A stretch of DNA of 30,672 bases from JANYHF01 sp031393505 (GTDB lineage Bacteria > Pseudomonadota > Alphaproteobacteria > Rhizobiales > Hyphomicrobiaceae), in contig JANMVX010000152.1 in assembly GCA_031393505.1 (NCBI GenBank), forward strand, positions 1 through 30,672. Reading direction: 5' to 3'. This document shows, piece by piece, positions 15,932 to 25,400 of this stretch. The position numbers were made by a program, and so were the translations under genes. The notes beneath the pieces were generated by a model that had not been told where the DNA came from, did no database searches, and saw only the letters and a program-made list of their open reading frames with translations. Within the stretch, counting starts at the first letter, position 1. The number at the start of each line of letters is the position of its first letter.

Positions 15932-17103
15932 CAGGCGGTCTCGCCAAAAAGTTCGCGGCCGATCAGCATGCGCCGGATTTCCGACGTGCCGGCGCCGATT
16001 TCGTAAAGTTTGGCGTCGCGCAACAGCCGGCCCACCGGATAGTCCGTCGTGTAGCCGTTGCCGCCGAGCGCCTGGATAGCGTCCAGCGCCATCAGCGTGG
16101 CTTTTTCCGCCGCATACAGAATGCAGCCCGCCGCATCCTTGCGCAACGTTCGGCCGCCGTCACCGCGGTCGCAGGCGGCGGCTACCGCGTAAACATAGGC
16201 GCGGCAAGCCGAAAAGGTCGTGTACATATCGGCGAGCTTGCCCTGCATCAGCTGGAACTCGCCAATGGGCTGCCCGAACTGTTTTCGCTGGTGCACATAC
16301 GGCAATACCGCATCGAGGCAGGCGGCCATGATGCCGAGGGGGCCGGCCGCCAGCACCACCCGCTCGAAGTCGAGGCCGGACATCAGGATGCGGACGCCGT
16401 CCCCCTCCTCGCCGAGCCGATTTTCCACTGGCAAGGCGCAGTTCTCGAACACCAACTCGCAGGTCTTCGACCCGCGCATGCCCAATTTATCCAGCGGCTT
16501 CTGCGGTGTGAATCCCGCCATGCCTCGCTCGACAATAAAAGCGCTGATGCCACGCGCACCCGCGGCCGGATCCGTCTTGGCGTACACTACCAGCGTCGCC
16601 GCATCCGGACCGTTTGTGATCCACATTTTCCGCCCGTTGAGCACGTAAGCGTCGCCGCGCTTCTCGGCGTGCAGCTTCATGGCGACGGAATCGGACCCGG
16701 CCTCTGGCTCCGACATGGCCAGCGCCCCGATGTGCTCGCCCGAGATGAGCCTCGGCAGATGCTTGGCCCGCTGCGCGTCGTTGCCGTTGCGAAAAATCTG
16801 GTTCACGCAAAGGTTGGAGTGCGCGCCGTAGGACAGCGCCACCGACGCCGAGGCGCGGCTGAGCTCCTCCATCGCCACGCAGTGCGCAAGGTACCCCAAC
16901 CCGGCGCCGCCGTGTTCCGCGTCCACCGTGATGCCGAGTAATCCGAGCGCGCCCATCTCCCGCCAGAGTTGTGCAGGGAACCCGCCGTCGCGGTCGAAGC
17001 GGTCGGAGAACGGAGCTACCCTCTCGCTGGCGAACCGCCGCACGGTTTCCCGCAGCGCGGCGATGTCCGCGCCAAGGGCAAAATCGAGTCCACCGGAAAA
17101 CAT
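15931..17103 (-). CDS. ivd: Isovaleryl-CoA dehydrogenase
   Basis: An acyl-CoA dehydrogenase of 390 residues. It oxidises isovaleryl-CoA to 3-methylcrotonyl-CoA with FAD and electron-transfer flavoprotein. Features: ALSYGAHSNLCVNQI and AMSEPEAGSD in the N-terminal/middle domains, KMWITNGPDA, DKLGMRGSKT, QFGQPIGEFQLMQGK and IQALGGNGYTTDYPVGRLLRD. Near the C-terminus the sequence YEIGAGTSEIRR has Gly-Ala where medium-chain enzymes carry the catalytic Glu, a mark of isovaleryl-CoA dehydrogenases, whose base lies elsewhere. ATG 17103 is preferred because AAGGGA lies about 9 bases upstream and the protein then starts like the family; the frame continues upstream to 17511, but only through the divergent bkdA1 gene. 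First gene of the minus-strand operon. Confidence 0.94.
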   Translation of the reverse strand: MFSGGLDFALGADIAALRETVRRFASERVAPFSDRFDRDGGFPAQLWREMGALGLLGITVDAEHGGAGLGYLAHCVAMEELSRASASVALSYGAHSNLCVNQIFRNGNDAQRAKHLPRLISGEHIGALAMSEPEAGSDSVAMKLHAEKRGDAYVLNGRKMWITNGPDAATLVVYAKTDPAAGARGISAFIVERGMAGFTPQKPLDKLGMRGSKTCELVFENCALPVENRLGEEGDGVRILMSGLDFERVVLAAGPLGIMAACLDAVLPYVHQRKQFGQPIGEFQLMQGKLADMYTTFSACRAYVYAVAAACDRGDGGRTLRKDAAGCILYAAEKATLMALDAIQALGGNGYTTDYPVGRLLRDAKLYEIGAGTSEIRRMLIGRELFGETA

Positions 17104-17206
17104 AACTTCGACTCCCTTGAACGAGAGCGACTCAAAGCATGATACGCTGATTCCGGCGGCCTTCAATTCTTCTCCATATGGGGACGACGGCGCGGAGAGC
17201 GATGCC
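17104..17206. promoter_or_regulatory. Divergent ivd / bkdA1 promoter region
   Basis: These 103 bp separate the start of ivd (minus) from the start of bkdA1 (plus), so promoters for both leucine-degradation units must lie here or inside the neighbouring genes. GGAGAG before the bkdA1 ATG and AAGGGA before the ivd ATG are ribosome-binding sites. I see no clear -35/-10 pair or convincing operator palindrome. No regulator gene (LiuR/MerR, BkdR/Lrp type) lies in the window. Confidence 0.5.
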
Positions 17207-18469
17207 ATGAGCCGGGACTCTTCTTTGCGGCTGCACATCCCGACGGCCCGCTTCCGGCCGGGCGATGTGCCGGACTTTGGCCATCTGACGCTGATGGGCG
17301 CGGGCGAGGCGCCACGGCCGCCGCACAATGCCAAGGCGTCCGAAACGCACGGGCTGGCACAAGGTCTGGTCCGGGTTATCGATGATGCGGGACGCGCGGT
17401 TGGCCCGTGGGACCCCAATCTCGACCCGGCGGCGCTGGAGCGCGGCCTGCGCGCAATGTTGCTGACGCGCATTTTCGATGACCGGATGTTCCGGGCCCAG
17501 CGGCAGGGCAAAACGCCGTTCTACCTGAAGTGCACAGGTGAGGAGGCGGTCGCCGTCGCCGCCGCGCATGCGTTGCGACAGGACGACATGCTGTTCCCGA
17601 CCTACCGCCAGCAGGGGTTGCTGATCGCCCGCGGCTGGCCGATCCTCGACATGATGTGTCAGGTCTACGTCAACGCGAAGGATCGGTTGAAAGGCCGGCA
17701 GCTGCCGGTGCTCTACTCGGCGCGCGACGCCGGCTACTTCTCGCTCGCGGGCAATCTCGGCACGCAGTTTCCGCAAGCGGTCGGCTGGGCCATGGCGTCC
17801 GCTTACAAGCGCGACAATCGCATCGCCGCCGCCTGGATCGGCGAGGGGGCGTCCGCCGAGGGCGATTTTCATCACGCTATGGTTTTTGCCGCAGTTTTTC
17901 ACGCGCCCGTGGTGCTGAACCTCGTCAACAATCAGTGGGCCATTTCCTCTGCCCAAGGCGTGGCGGGCGGCGACGAAGCCACCTTCGCGTCCCGCGCCAC
18001 CGGCTTCGGCTTTCCGGGCATCCGGGTCGACGGCAACGACTATCTGGCCGTGTACGCTGTGACCCGCTGGGCGGCGGAGCGAGCGGGCGCCAACCTCGGG
18101 CCGACGCTGATTGAGCATTATACGTATCGTGCCGGCGCGCATTCCACCAGCGACGATCCGAGCCGCTATCGTCCGGGCGACGAGTATGAGCACTGGCCGC
18201 TTGGCGATCCCTTGGTGCGGTTGAAGCGGCACATGATCACCGCCGGCCACTGGGACGAGGCGCGGCACGCGGCGCTGACTGCGGAAGTGGAGGCAGAAGT
18301 GGATGCCGCCAACCGCGAGGCGCAGAGTTATGGCGTGCACGGCAGCGGCCCGTATCACGATCCGGCGACGATGTTCGAGGACATCTACAAGGAGATGCCG
18401 GAGCATCTGCGCCTCCAGCAGCAGGAGATGCTGCGGCTGAAGGCTCTAGCCGGACGGGGGACGCCATGA
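17207..18469 (+). CDS. bkdA1: Branched-chain 2-oxoacid dehydrogenase E1 alpha subunit
   Basis: The ThDP-dependent decarboxylase alpha subunit, 420 residues. It belongs to the long BkdA1 type with an N-terminal extension (RLHIPTARFRPGDVPDF). Key parts: RQGKTPFYLKCTGEEA, FPTYRQQGLLIARG, the ThDP/Mg motif GEGASAEGDFHHAM ending in NNQWAIS, and TYRAGAHSTSDDPSRYRP, the phosphorylation-loop equivalent. It decarboxylates 2-oxoisocaproate, 2-oxoisovalerate and 3-methyl-2-oxovalerate, yielding isovaleryl-CoA for the divergent ivd operon. ATG 17207 follows GGAGAG at 8-9 bases; the frame is open upstream to 16928 but overlaps ivd. It overlaps bkdA2 by 4 bases (ATGA). Confidence 0.95.
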   Translation: MSRDSSLRLHIPTARFRPGDVPDFGHLTLMGAGEAPRPPHNAKASETHGLAQGLVRVIDDAGRAVGPWDPNLDPAALERGLRAMLLTRIFDDRMFRAQRQGKTPFYLKCTGEEAVAVAAAHALRQDDMLFPTYRQQGLLIARGWPILDMMCQVYVNAKDRLKGRQLPVLYSARDAGYFSLAGNLGTQFPQAVGWAMASAYKRDNRIAAAWIGEGASAEGDFHHAMVFAAVFHAPVVLNLVNNQWAISSAQGVAGGDEATFASRATGFGFPGIRVDGNDYLAVYAVTRWAAERAGANLGPTLIEHYTYRAGAHSTSDDPSRYRPGDEYEHWPLGDPLVRLKRHMITAGHWDEARHAALTAEVEAEVDAANREAQSYGVHGSGPYHDPATMFEDIYKEMPEHLRLQQQEMLRLKALAGRGTP

Positions 18470-19491
18470 CCGGCCAAGTGGCGACCATGAACATGGTGCA
18501 GGCGCTCAATTCCGCGCTGGACGTCATGCTGCAACGCGACCCCAATGTGCTGATCTTCGGCGAGGACGTCGGCTTTTTCGGCGGCGTTTTCCGCGTCACG
18601 GAAGGGCTGCAGCAGCGGCACGGCGCGCAACGGGTTTTTGACGCCCCCATCGCCGAGGGCGGGCAGATCGCCGTTGCCGTCGGCATGGGCGCTTATGGCC
18701 TGCGGCCGGTGGTGGAGTGTCAGTTTGCGGACTATATCTATCCGGCGTTCGACCAGCTGGTGTCGGCGGCGGCACGCCTGCGCTACCGCTCGGCCGGAGA
18801 ATTCAACGCCCCCATCACGGTGCGGGCGCCCTATGGCGGCGGCATCTTTGGCGGCCAGACACACAGTCAGAGTCCTGAGGGGTTGTTCACGCATGTCTGT
18901 GGGCTGAAGACCATCATCCCCTCAAACCCCTACGACGCCAAGGGACTCCTCATCAGCGCCATCGAAGACGACGACCCGGTGCTGTTCTTCGAACCGAAGC
19001 GGCTCTACTCCGGCCCGTTCGACGGCCACCACGACCGGCCGCTCGGCAACTGGGCCAAGCACCCCATGGGCGAGGTGCCGGTCGGCTATTACTCCGTACC
19101 GCTCGGCAAGGCGGCGGTCACCCGGCCTGGAAACGACCTCACCATCATCGCCTACGGCACCATGGTGCACGTGGCGCTGGCCGCCGCCGCCGAAACGGGG
19201 ACCGACGCCGAAATTATCGACCTGCGCACGCTGTGGCCGCTAGACCTCGACGCGATCGTCAACTCCGTGAAGAAGACCGGTCGCTGCCTGGTCATCCACG
19301 AGGCCACCCGCTCCGGCGGGTTCGGCGCCGAGCTGACGGCCCTGGTGCAAGAACACTGCTTCTATCACCTGGAGGCGCCGGTCGAGCGCATCGCCGGTTG
19401 GGATACGCCGTACCCGTGCGAATTCGAGTGGGACTATTTCCCAGGCCCTTTGCGGGTGGGCGACGCCATCCGCCGTGTCCTGTCAGGATGA
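18466..19491 (+). CDS. bkdA2: Branched-chain 2-oxoacid dehydrogenase E1 beta subunit
   Basis: A transketolase-like pyrimidine-binding and C-terminal domain protein, 341 residues. NMVQALNSALDVML, GEDVGFFGGVFRVTEGL, FDAPIAEGGQIAVAVGMG, RAPYGGGIFGGQTHSQSPE and DLRTLWPLDLDAIV are the family blocks; HEATRSGGFGAEL lies near the end. It forms the alpha2-beta2 E1 with BkdA1 and docks onto the E2 core. ATG 18466 overlaps the bkdA1 stop; bkdB begins 9 bases after this stop. Confidence 0.95.
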   Translation: MTGQVATMNMVQALNSALDVMLQRDPNVLIFGEDVGFFGGVFRVTEGLQQRHGAQRVFDAPIAEGGQIAVAVGMGAYGLRPVVECQFADYIYPAFDQLVSAAARLRYRSAGEFNAPITVRAPYGGGIFGGQTHSQSPEGLFTHVCGLKTIIPSNPYDAKGLLISAIEDDDPVLFFEPKRLYSGPFDGHHDRPLGNWAKHPMGEVPVGYYSVPLGKAAVTRPGNDLTIIAYGTMVHVALAAAAETGTDAEIIDLRTLWPLDLDAIVNSVKKTGRCLVIHEATRSGGFGAELTALVQEHCFYHLEAPVERIAGWDTPYPCEFEWDYFPGPLRVGDAIRRVLSG

Positions 19492-19500
19492 GGTCGCAAC

Positions 19501-20760
19501 ATGGCCCGCTATACCTTCAAAATGCCCGACATCGGCGAAGGCATCGTCGAAGCCGAAATCGTAAAATGGCACGTGGCTGTCGGCGACGCGGTGCGCGAGG
19601 AGCAGCCGGTGGTGGACGTCATGACCGACAAGGCAACGGTGGAGATCGCCGCGCCGGTGGCGGGAACCCTGTTGACGCGCGCCGGTGTGGAAGGCAGCAA
19701 GGTGGCGGTGGGCGCTGAGCTGGTGGCGTTCGAGATTGCGGCCGAAGTTACGGTTGGTTCCGATGCTTCTGCGGTTGCCGGCGCGGCTCTCCCCGCGGTT
19801 CAGGCCGCACCGGCCGCAAATCCCCAAGGGACAAACTCTGGACTGGCCGTTCCAGTAGCCGCGCAAACGCGAGACGGGCAAAAATCCGCAGGCAAAACGT
19901 TGGCCGCGCCAGCCGTGCGGGCTCGCGCCAAGTCGCTTGGGGTGGAACTGTCCGGTATTGCCGGGAGCGGTTCGAATGGCCAAGTCGTCCATGCCGACCT
20001 TGACCGGGCACTGCTATCCAGGCCGGCCGGCAGCGCCGCCAAACCTGTAGCCATGATCGCTCCCGGACGTTACACCGAAGCAAAAATGCTCGGCTTGCGC
20101 CGCATCATCGCCGAGCGGATGGCGGACGCGAACCGGCGTATTCCGCACGTCACCTATGTGGAGGAAGTGGATGTCACGGCGCTGGAAGTCTTGCGCGAGA
20201 CGCTCAACGCCCAGCAACCGAACCGGCATCTGACGGTGCTGGCCTTCATCGCCAGGGCCGTACTCGATGCTCTGGCTACACACAAGCACCTCAACAGCCT
20301 GTTCGATGACTGCGAGGGGCTGGTCCGCACCTACGAGCCCGTGCATCTGGGCATCGCAACACAGACCTCGCGCGGGCTGCTGGTGCCGGTAATCCGTGAT
20401 GCGCAGTCGCTCACCCTGGACGAGCTGGCGGTAGCAATTGCCAGGTCAAGCGAAGCGGCGCGGCAGGGCACCTCACGGCGCGAAGACCTCATGGGCTCCA
20501 CGATCACGATCAGCAGCCTGGGCGCGCTCGGCGGCATCATGGCGACGCCGATCATCAACCCGCCCGAAGTGGCGATCGTCGGCGTCAACCGGATCGTGGC
20601 TCGGCCAGTGGTGCGCGATGGCGCGGTGGCCGTCCGCAAAATGATGAACCTGTCGTCATCCTTCGACCACCGCGTCATTGATGGCCACGACGCTGCGGCG
20701 TTCATCCGGACGGTGCGGGAGCGGTTGGAGGCGCCTGAACAGCTGGCGGCAAGCCGGTGA
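19501..20760 (+). CDS. bkdB: Branched-chain 2-oxoacid dehydrogenase E2 (dihydrolipoyl acyltransferase)
   Basis: The E2 core protein, 419 residues. A single lipoyl domain (1-80) has VMTDKATVEI with lipoyl-Lys44. An Ala/Pro-rich linker (about 80-135) is followed by a peripheral E1/E3-binding domain (about 138-175, PAVRARAKSLGVELSGI). The catalytic acyltransferase domain ends in SFDHRVIDGHDAAAF, with His390 and Asp394 of the family HxxxD motif. It transfers the branched acyl group to CoA. No lpd (E3) gene follows within the window, so E3 must come from elsewhere. Downstream lies a gene-free stretch and then the IS1380 remnant in convergent orientation. Confidence 0.95.
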   Translation: MARYTFKMPDIGEGIVEAEIVKWHVAVGDAVREEQPVVDVMTDKATVEIAAPVAGTLLTRAGVEGSKVAVGAELVAFEIAAEVTVGSDASAVAGAALPAVQAAPAANPQGTNSGLAVPVAAQTRDGQKSAGKTLAAPAVRARAKSLGVELSGIAGSGSNGQVVHADLDRALLSRPAGSAAKPVAMIAPGRYTEAKMLGLRRIIAERMADANRRIPHVTYVEEVDVTALEVLRETLNAQQPNRHLTVLAFIARAVLDALATHKHLNSLFDDCEGLVRTYEPVHLGIATQTSRGLLVPVIRDAQSLTLDELAVAIARSSEAARQGTSRREDLMGSTITISSLGALGGIMATPIINPPEVAIVGVNRIVARPVVRDGAVAVRKMMNLSSSFDHRVIDGHDAAAFIRTVRERLEAPEQLAASR

Positions 20761-21149
20761 CGGCACTCCCAGGCCCTGCAGCGGGTCACCAGTTAGCAGG
20801 AGCTTGGCGGATTGCGACAGGTCGAAACGACCGTGTGCGACCGAGCCCCGGAGGGTCCGGAGCCGCGAGCTGGCGTGACGGTAGCTACGGCTGACCCAGG
20901 TCGCCACCCGCCCGCAGCCGGGCCGCTCAGGCCCGACGCCCACCGGCACGGCGAAGTGCAAGCTAGCAAGAATGTTCATTGTGGCGCTCCCTACGGAAGG
21001 ATGGGGACACAGAATAATCTATCACTTAGCAATCCCAACCCAAAACACCTAACTCATTGAAACACAATAGATTGTTGCGCAGAGTCCCAACCCGCGTTGA
21101 GAAAGGTTGGGAGTCCCGGCAGGGCGTTGCAGTTCGTTCCCTTGGCAAC
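20761..21149. other. Gene-free stretch between bkdB and the IS1380 remnant
   Basis: No credible ORF. It contains an 8-bp stem hairpin, TCCCAACC (21085-21092) with GGTTGGGA (21105-21112), which could act as a weak terminator or belong to the IS end. Base composition shifts to AT-rich around 21010-21080, unlike the flanking genes, so the outer end of the insertion may lie here. No matching terminal repeat was found on the other side. Confidence 0.4.
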
Positions 21150-22487
21150 TTACCCGGACCTTCGATGACGTCGCCCACCAGTACCAGCCAGCAGCAAGGG
21201 GCGGCTGGTGATCGCCTCCAGATGCTTGTCGGGCTCGGTCAGACGTACAAAGACGTTCCGCCAGTTGTAGACCAGCGTCACCATCCGAGCGATCAGCCTG
21301 CAGCGGGCTAGGTCGTGCGTGGTGAACCCGCCCCAGCCCCAATGGTTTTTCAGTTCGTCGAACACTTTTTCGCAATCGGCGCGGTCGCGGTAGAGCTGGG
21401 CGAGCGGCAGCGCGTCGTCGCCCGGCCAGCCGCCGACCTGAGTGAGATCGAGCGAGGTAACGAGCACGGCATGTTCCCACAGCGCGGTGTCGTCCTCGAC
21501 CTCGGCAAAGGAGAGCCGCAGCTGATCGTCACGATCCCGCGTGCTCGCGACGACGCCACTCCTCAGCCTGCGCTGTAACACCATGACGCGGCGCGAGCAG
21601 CAACATCCCGTCAGCCGCAGCTCGGCCGACTTGCCCTGCCAGCCCTGCCCCGCATCGCGCCAGCCACCGCGCGCAAATGTGCGCTCCACAAGGGCTATCA
21701 CGTTCTTGGTCAGCTGCAGCTTGAACAGGTCGGCGATGCCGCGTTGCTCGGCCTCGCGCATCACGCTCTCGCTGGCGATACCGCTGTCGCCGCGCAGTAG
21801 CGTCGGCCAGCAGTCACGCGGTATGCTGTCGATCAACCGCTATAGTCCGGGTACGGACTGCGCGCCGGTATGCTCGTTGCCCGCTGCGGTCTCGACACCC
21901 ATCACCAGCCGCAGACCGGCCAGCATATAGGTGTGATGCACGTGGCTCGGGCGCCCCGGCTTCTTGGGAGTGTAGCCGACGACGGCGCCTTCCTGGTGCC
22001 CGTAGAGTGGCTTCACCGTGCTGTCGATGTCGACGGTATAGGGTTCACTGAGCAATGACCGGACGGTGGCGTCAAGGTGGCGCTACAGCCAGTCAAGTCC
22101 AGCCTGCTCGGGGATCGCGGCGAGCACCCGGCGCGAGCTGTGCTCGCTGACGATCAGGCGTATACAAATCACTTCCGGCAACACTTGATCCGAGCGCAGC
22201 GCTGTGACATGGGCATAGCACTGGTGGCCGGCCAGCGCCGACAGCGCCCAGGTGCCAAGTTGCTCACAGGGCGGGGGACGGCCAGCGGCGATGATGCATG
22301 TGTCATGGCCAGGAAAATAAGCGATTCTCCGTCCGCGCGCCCTCCCGCAACTCCCGGAGCTAGGTTCAATTCGTGCATCCAGGAGGGGAGTGACGCACGA
22401 ACGGAAGGACCGCCGGAGTTCGTGATGCAGTTCGCGCATACCGCAAGCAGCACGTCCTCGGAAACGCTGCGGGATTGCTGGTCTCAC
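21150..22487 (-). pseudogene. IS1380-family transposase, inactivated by two in-frame TAG codons
   Basis: A single minus-strand frame carries recognisable DDE transposase sequence: GTWALSALAGH, then SEPYTVDIDSTVKPLYGHQE (first Asp), GYTPKKPGRPSH, LLRGDSGIASE (second Asp), YRDRADCEKVFDELKNHWGW (Glu), and EPDKHLEAITSRPLLL. TAG at 22083-22085 interrupts WL-RHLDATV and TAG at 21840-21842 interrupts VPGL-RLIDSIPRD; the frame is otherwise preserved across both. The N-terminal part upstream of about 22320 and the C-terminus after SRPLLL no longer look like the family, so both ends are decayed or replaced. The upstream end touches the stop of the four-domain ORF at 22484, which places the insertion immediately behind the peptide-transporter operon. 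Confidence 0.78.
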
Positions 22488-25400
22488 CCCTCAACGAGCG
22501 CCAACACGCGCAACGGGCTGCCCGAACCGTTCTCGATCTTCAGCGGCGTGGTGATCAAGACGGCCCCGGTCGCCGGCAACAGATCGAGATTGGTCAGGCT
22601 GGCGAGGCCGAACTTGTTGTGGCCGTGCATCAGGTGATGCGCCGGGAAGGCGGGTTCGAAGGCGAACGCCTGGCCGGCATCGGTGCCGACGGCTTCGACG
22701 CCAAAGCCGTTCACGTCGCGCTCCTTGACCAGGAACGTCACCGCTGCGGCACTCGGGCCCGGCACATGCGGGCCGTCTTCCTTGGCGTTCAGGAATTTTG
22801 CCGGATCGGTGCGCTTGGACCAATCCGTACGCATCAGAATCCAGGCGCCCTTCGGAATGCGGCCGTGCTTGGCCTCCCAGGCTGTGATGTGGGCCGGCTC
22901 CAGCAGAAACTTTTCGTTCGTCGCGCTCTCCTTCGAGCAGTCGATGACGCAGGCCGGCGCAACGAACCGCTCGACGGCAATCGTGTCGGTGGCGCCAGCC
23001 TTGTTGTCCTTGCCGGTGACCCAATGGATCGGGGCATCGAAATGCGTGCCGGTGTGTTCGCCCATGGCCAGGTTGTTCCAGTACCAGGCCGGGCCGCGGT
23101 CGTCATACTTGGAGATGACGCTGGCCGAGAACGGGCTCGACTGCGCAAATGGCGGCGGCAACTGGATTACCGGCGTCGATGCCCGCAGCGTTTGCGTGAG
23201 ATCGATGACGCGGATTTTGCCCGAAGCGATTGCGGCGGCGAAATCATTGAGCATGGCAAATCCCGCTGGAATAGAATTGGTGTTTGAGCTGACGATACCA
23301 AAGCCGGTACCGGCGGGCGAACCGTCAGCCAGCGACAGACCCTCGCTCTTGGGCCAGTTTGTCATGAGCGCGTTCGAGGGCAAGTGCTCATTGATCATTT
23401 TCTGCGCCGTAGCCCGTCCCGCGATCGGCAAGCCCTTGGCATCGATGACGCCGATCTGCGCCAGCACCGAGGCCTGGTCCCAGTAGATGTGCTCGCTCTT
23501 GAGCTTGTCGCCGCGGAAGTGAATGACGGCCACCAGCGGCACTTCGACGAACTTACCGGTGGGCGCAAGCCCCGGCAGCATCCAGTCAATCTCACGCGTG
23601 TGCGTGAAGGAAAAGATCATCTCATCGACGATGCGGTCAGTACCCACCGTGCGCGAGAGGGGAATGATCTTGGTGTCCTCGGGGTTCGAGGGGATGAAGT
23701 GATACTTGTAGAAGCGCTTCAGTTGATCGTGTCCGACGCCGCCCGTCATGGTCGGGATGTGGTTCACGTAAGGGTCGGCCACCATGGTTTTCATGGTGGC
23801 GTCGACATCCTTGGTGCCGAACTCGGTAGTGACATGCTCCTCCCAAACTTCGGCGAGCGAGAAGTAGGGCCCCATGACGCGTTTGAGCTGGGTCAGCGTG
23901 CGCGTGCTGGCCATCAGCGCGGCCGGCCGGTCCCAACTGTCGCGCCCGGGGGTGGCGAAGGCGTTGTCGACGCCGGGGTAGTTGTAGACCTCGACATCGG
24001 GACGTGAACGGAAGGTATCGGCGATCAGTTTTTGTTGTTCGAGCGAGCAATGATGATCTGCTCCCGCGATGTGCATGGTCATCGGGCAGCGGACGCGGCG
24101 TGCTTCATGGAGATGATTGGCCAGGCCGACGCCATAGTAGGAGACGGCGCAGTCCACATCGGTGCGGGCGGCCGCGAGATAGGCAAGGGTGCCGCCGAAG
24201 GTGTGGCCGAGCACACCTACTTTGCCGCGATGCTCGGGCCGCCTGCGCAGCGCCTGCATGGTCGCTTCGATGTCCTCGATGCCGGCATCGAGATCGAAGT
24301 GTTTGTAGAACTCCAGTGCGCGCGGGCGTTCGGCGGCGCTATAGCCAATCGAGACGCCCGGTTGCAGGCGCCAGAACAGGTCCGGCGCCATGACGACATA
24401 GCCCTCCTCGGCATAGTGGTCGGCCATCTGCTTGACGGTATCGTTGACGCCGAAAATGTCCTGCAGCAGGATGAGGCCCGGTCCCGATCCGGACGCTGGC
24501 TTGGCCAGATAGGCATTGAACGAACGGCCGTCGCCAGCCTGCACCTCGACATAACGACCCACGGTTTTTCTCCCTCGGATTTGGCGCAACCGGAATTCTG
24601 GAACGGTTGCAGACGATGGCAATGGTGGTGGTGGTGTGACGACAGACGGCGGCGCCATGACGGTCGGCGCCGGCGAGGGCGGTACGATCGGATCGCGCGC
24701 ATCGAAGACGCGCTCCAGCCACCCGGCGTCGATCTCTGGCAGCGGAATGGCGTCGATCAGGCGGCGCGTGTACGGATGTTCGGCGGCGCGGAAGAGTTTC
24801 TCGCACGCGCCCTGCTCGACGATCTCGCCCTGCAGCATCACGACCACGCGGCTGCACAGCACACGGACCACTGAGAGATCGTGCGCGATGAAGGCGAGCG
24901 CCAGGCCCATGTCGCGTTGCAGTTCCTGCAGCAGCGTCAGGATCTGCGCCTGGGTCGAGACATCGAGCCCGGACACGATCTCGTCGGCCAAAATGAAATC
25001 GGGATTGGTGACGATAGCGCGCGCGATGCCGACGCGCTGGCGCTGGCCACCCGACAGCTGATGTGGATAGCGCTCCGCAAATCGCCGCGACAGGCCGGCG
25101 CGCTCCAGAGCCACCAGCGCCATGTCACGGGCGCGGTCGTTCTGGCCAGCGGCCACGGCTGGCATGGCAATCGAATCAATCACGGTCCGGCGCGGATTGA
25201 GACTGGAGAGTGCGTTCTGGAAAATCATCTGCATACGCGCCCGCAGTGGACGCATGCGGGGTTCCGTTGCGGTGGTGATGTCGACGCCGTCGAAGGTGAG
25301 CTGGCCGCCGGTTGGCTGGATGAGCCGGACCAGCGTGCGGCCGAGCGTGGTCTTGCCCGAGCCGGACTCACCGACAATGCCCACGGTCTCGCCGCGCGCG

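Noticed and set aside
17132..18406. 424-codon minus-strand ORF opposite bkdA1
   Set aside because: Antisense shadow; His/Arg/Val-rich with no domain.
20656..20979. 107-codon minus-strand ORF after bkdB
   Set aside because: Partly overlaps bkdB antisense; no recognisable domain and no ribosome-binding site.
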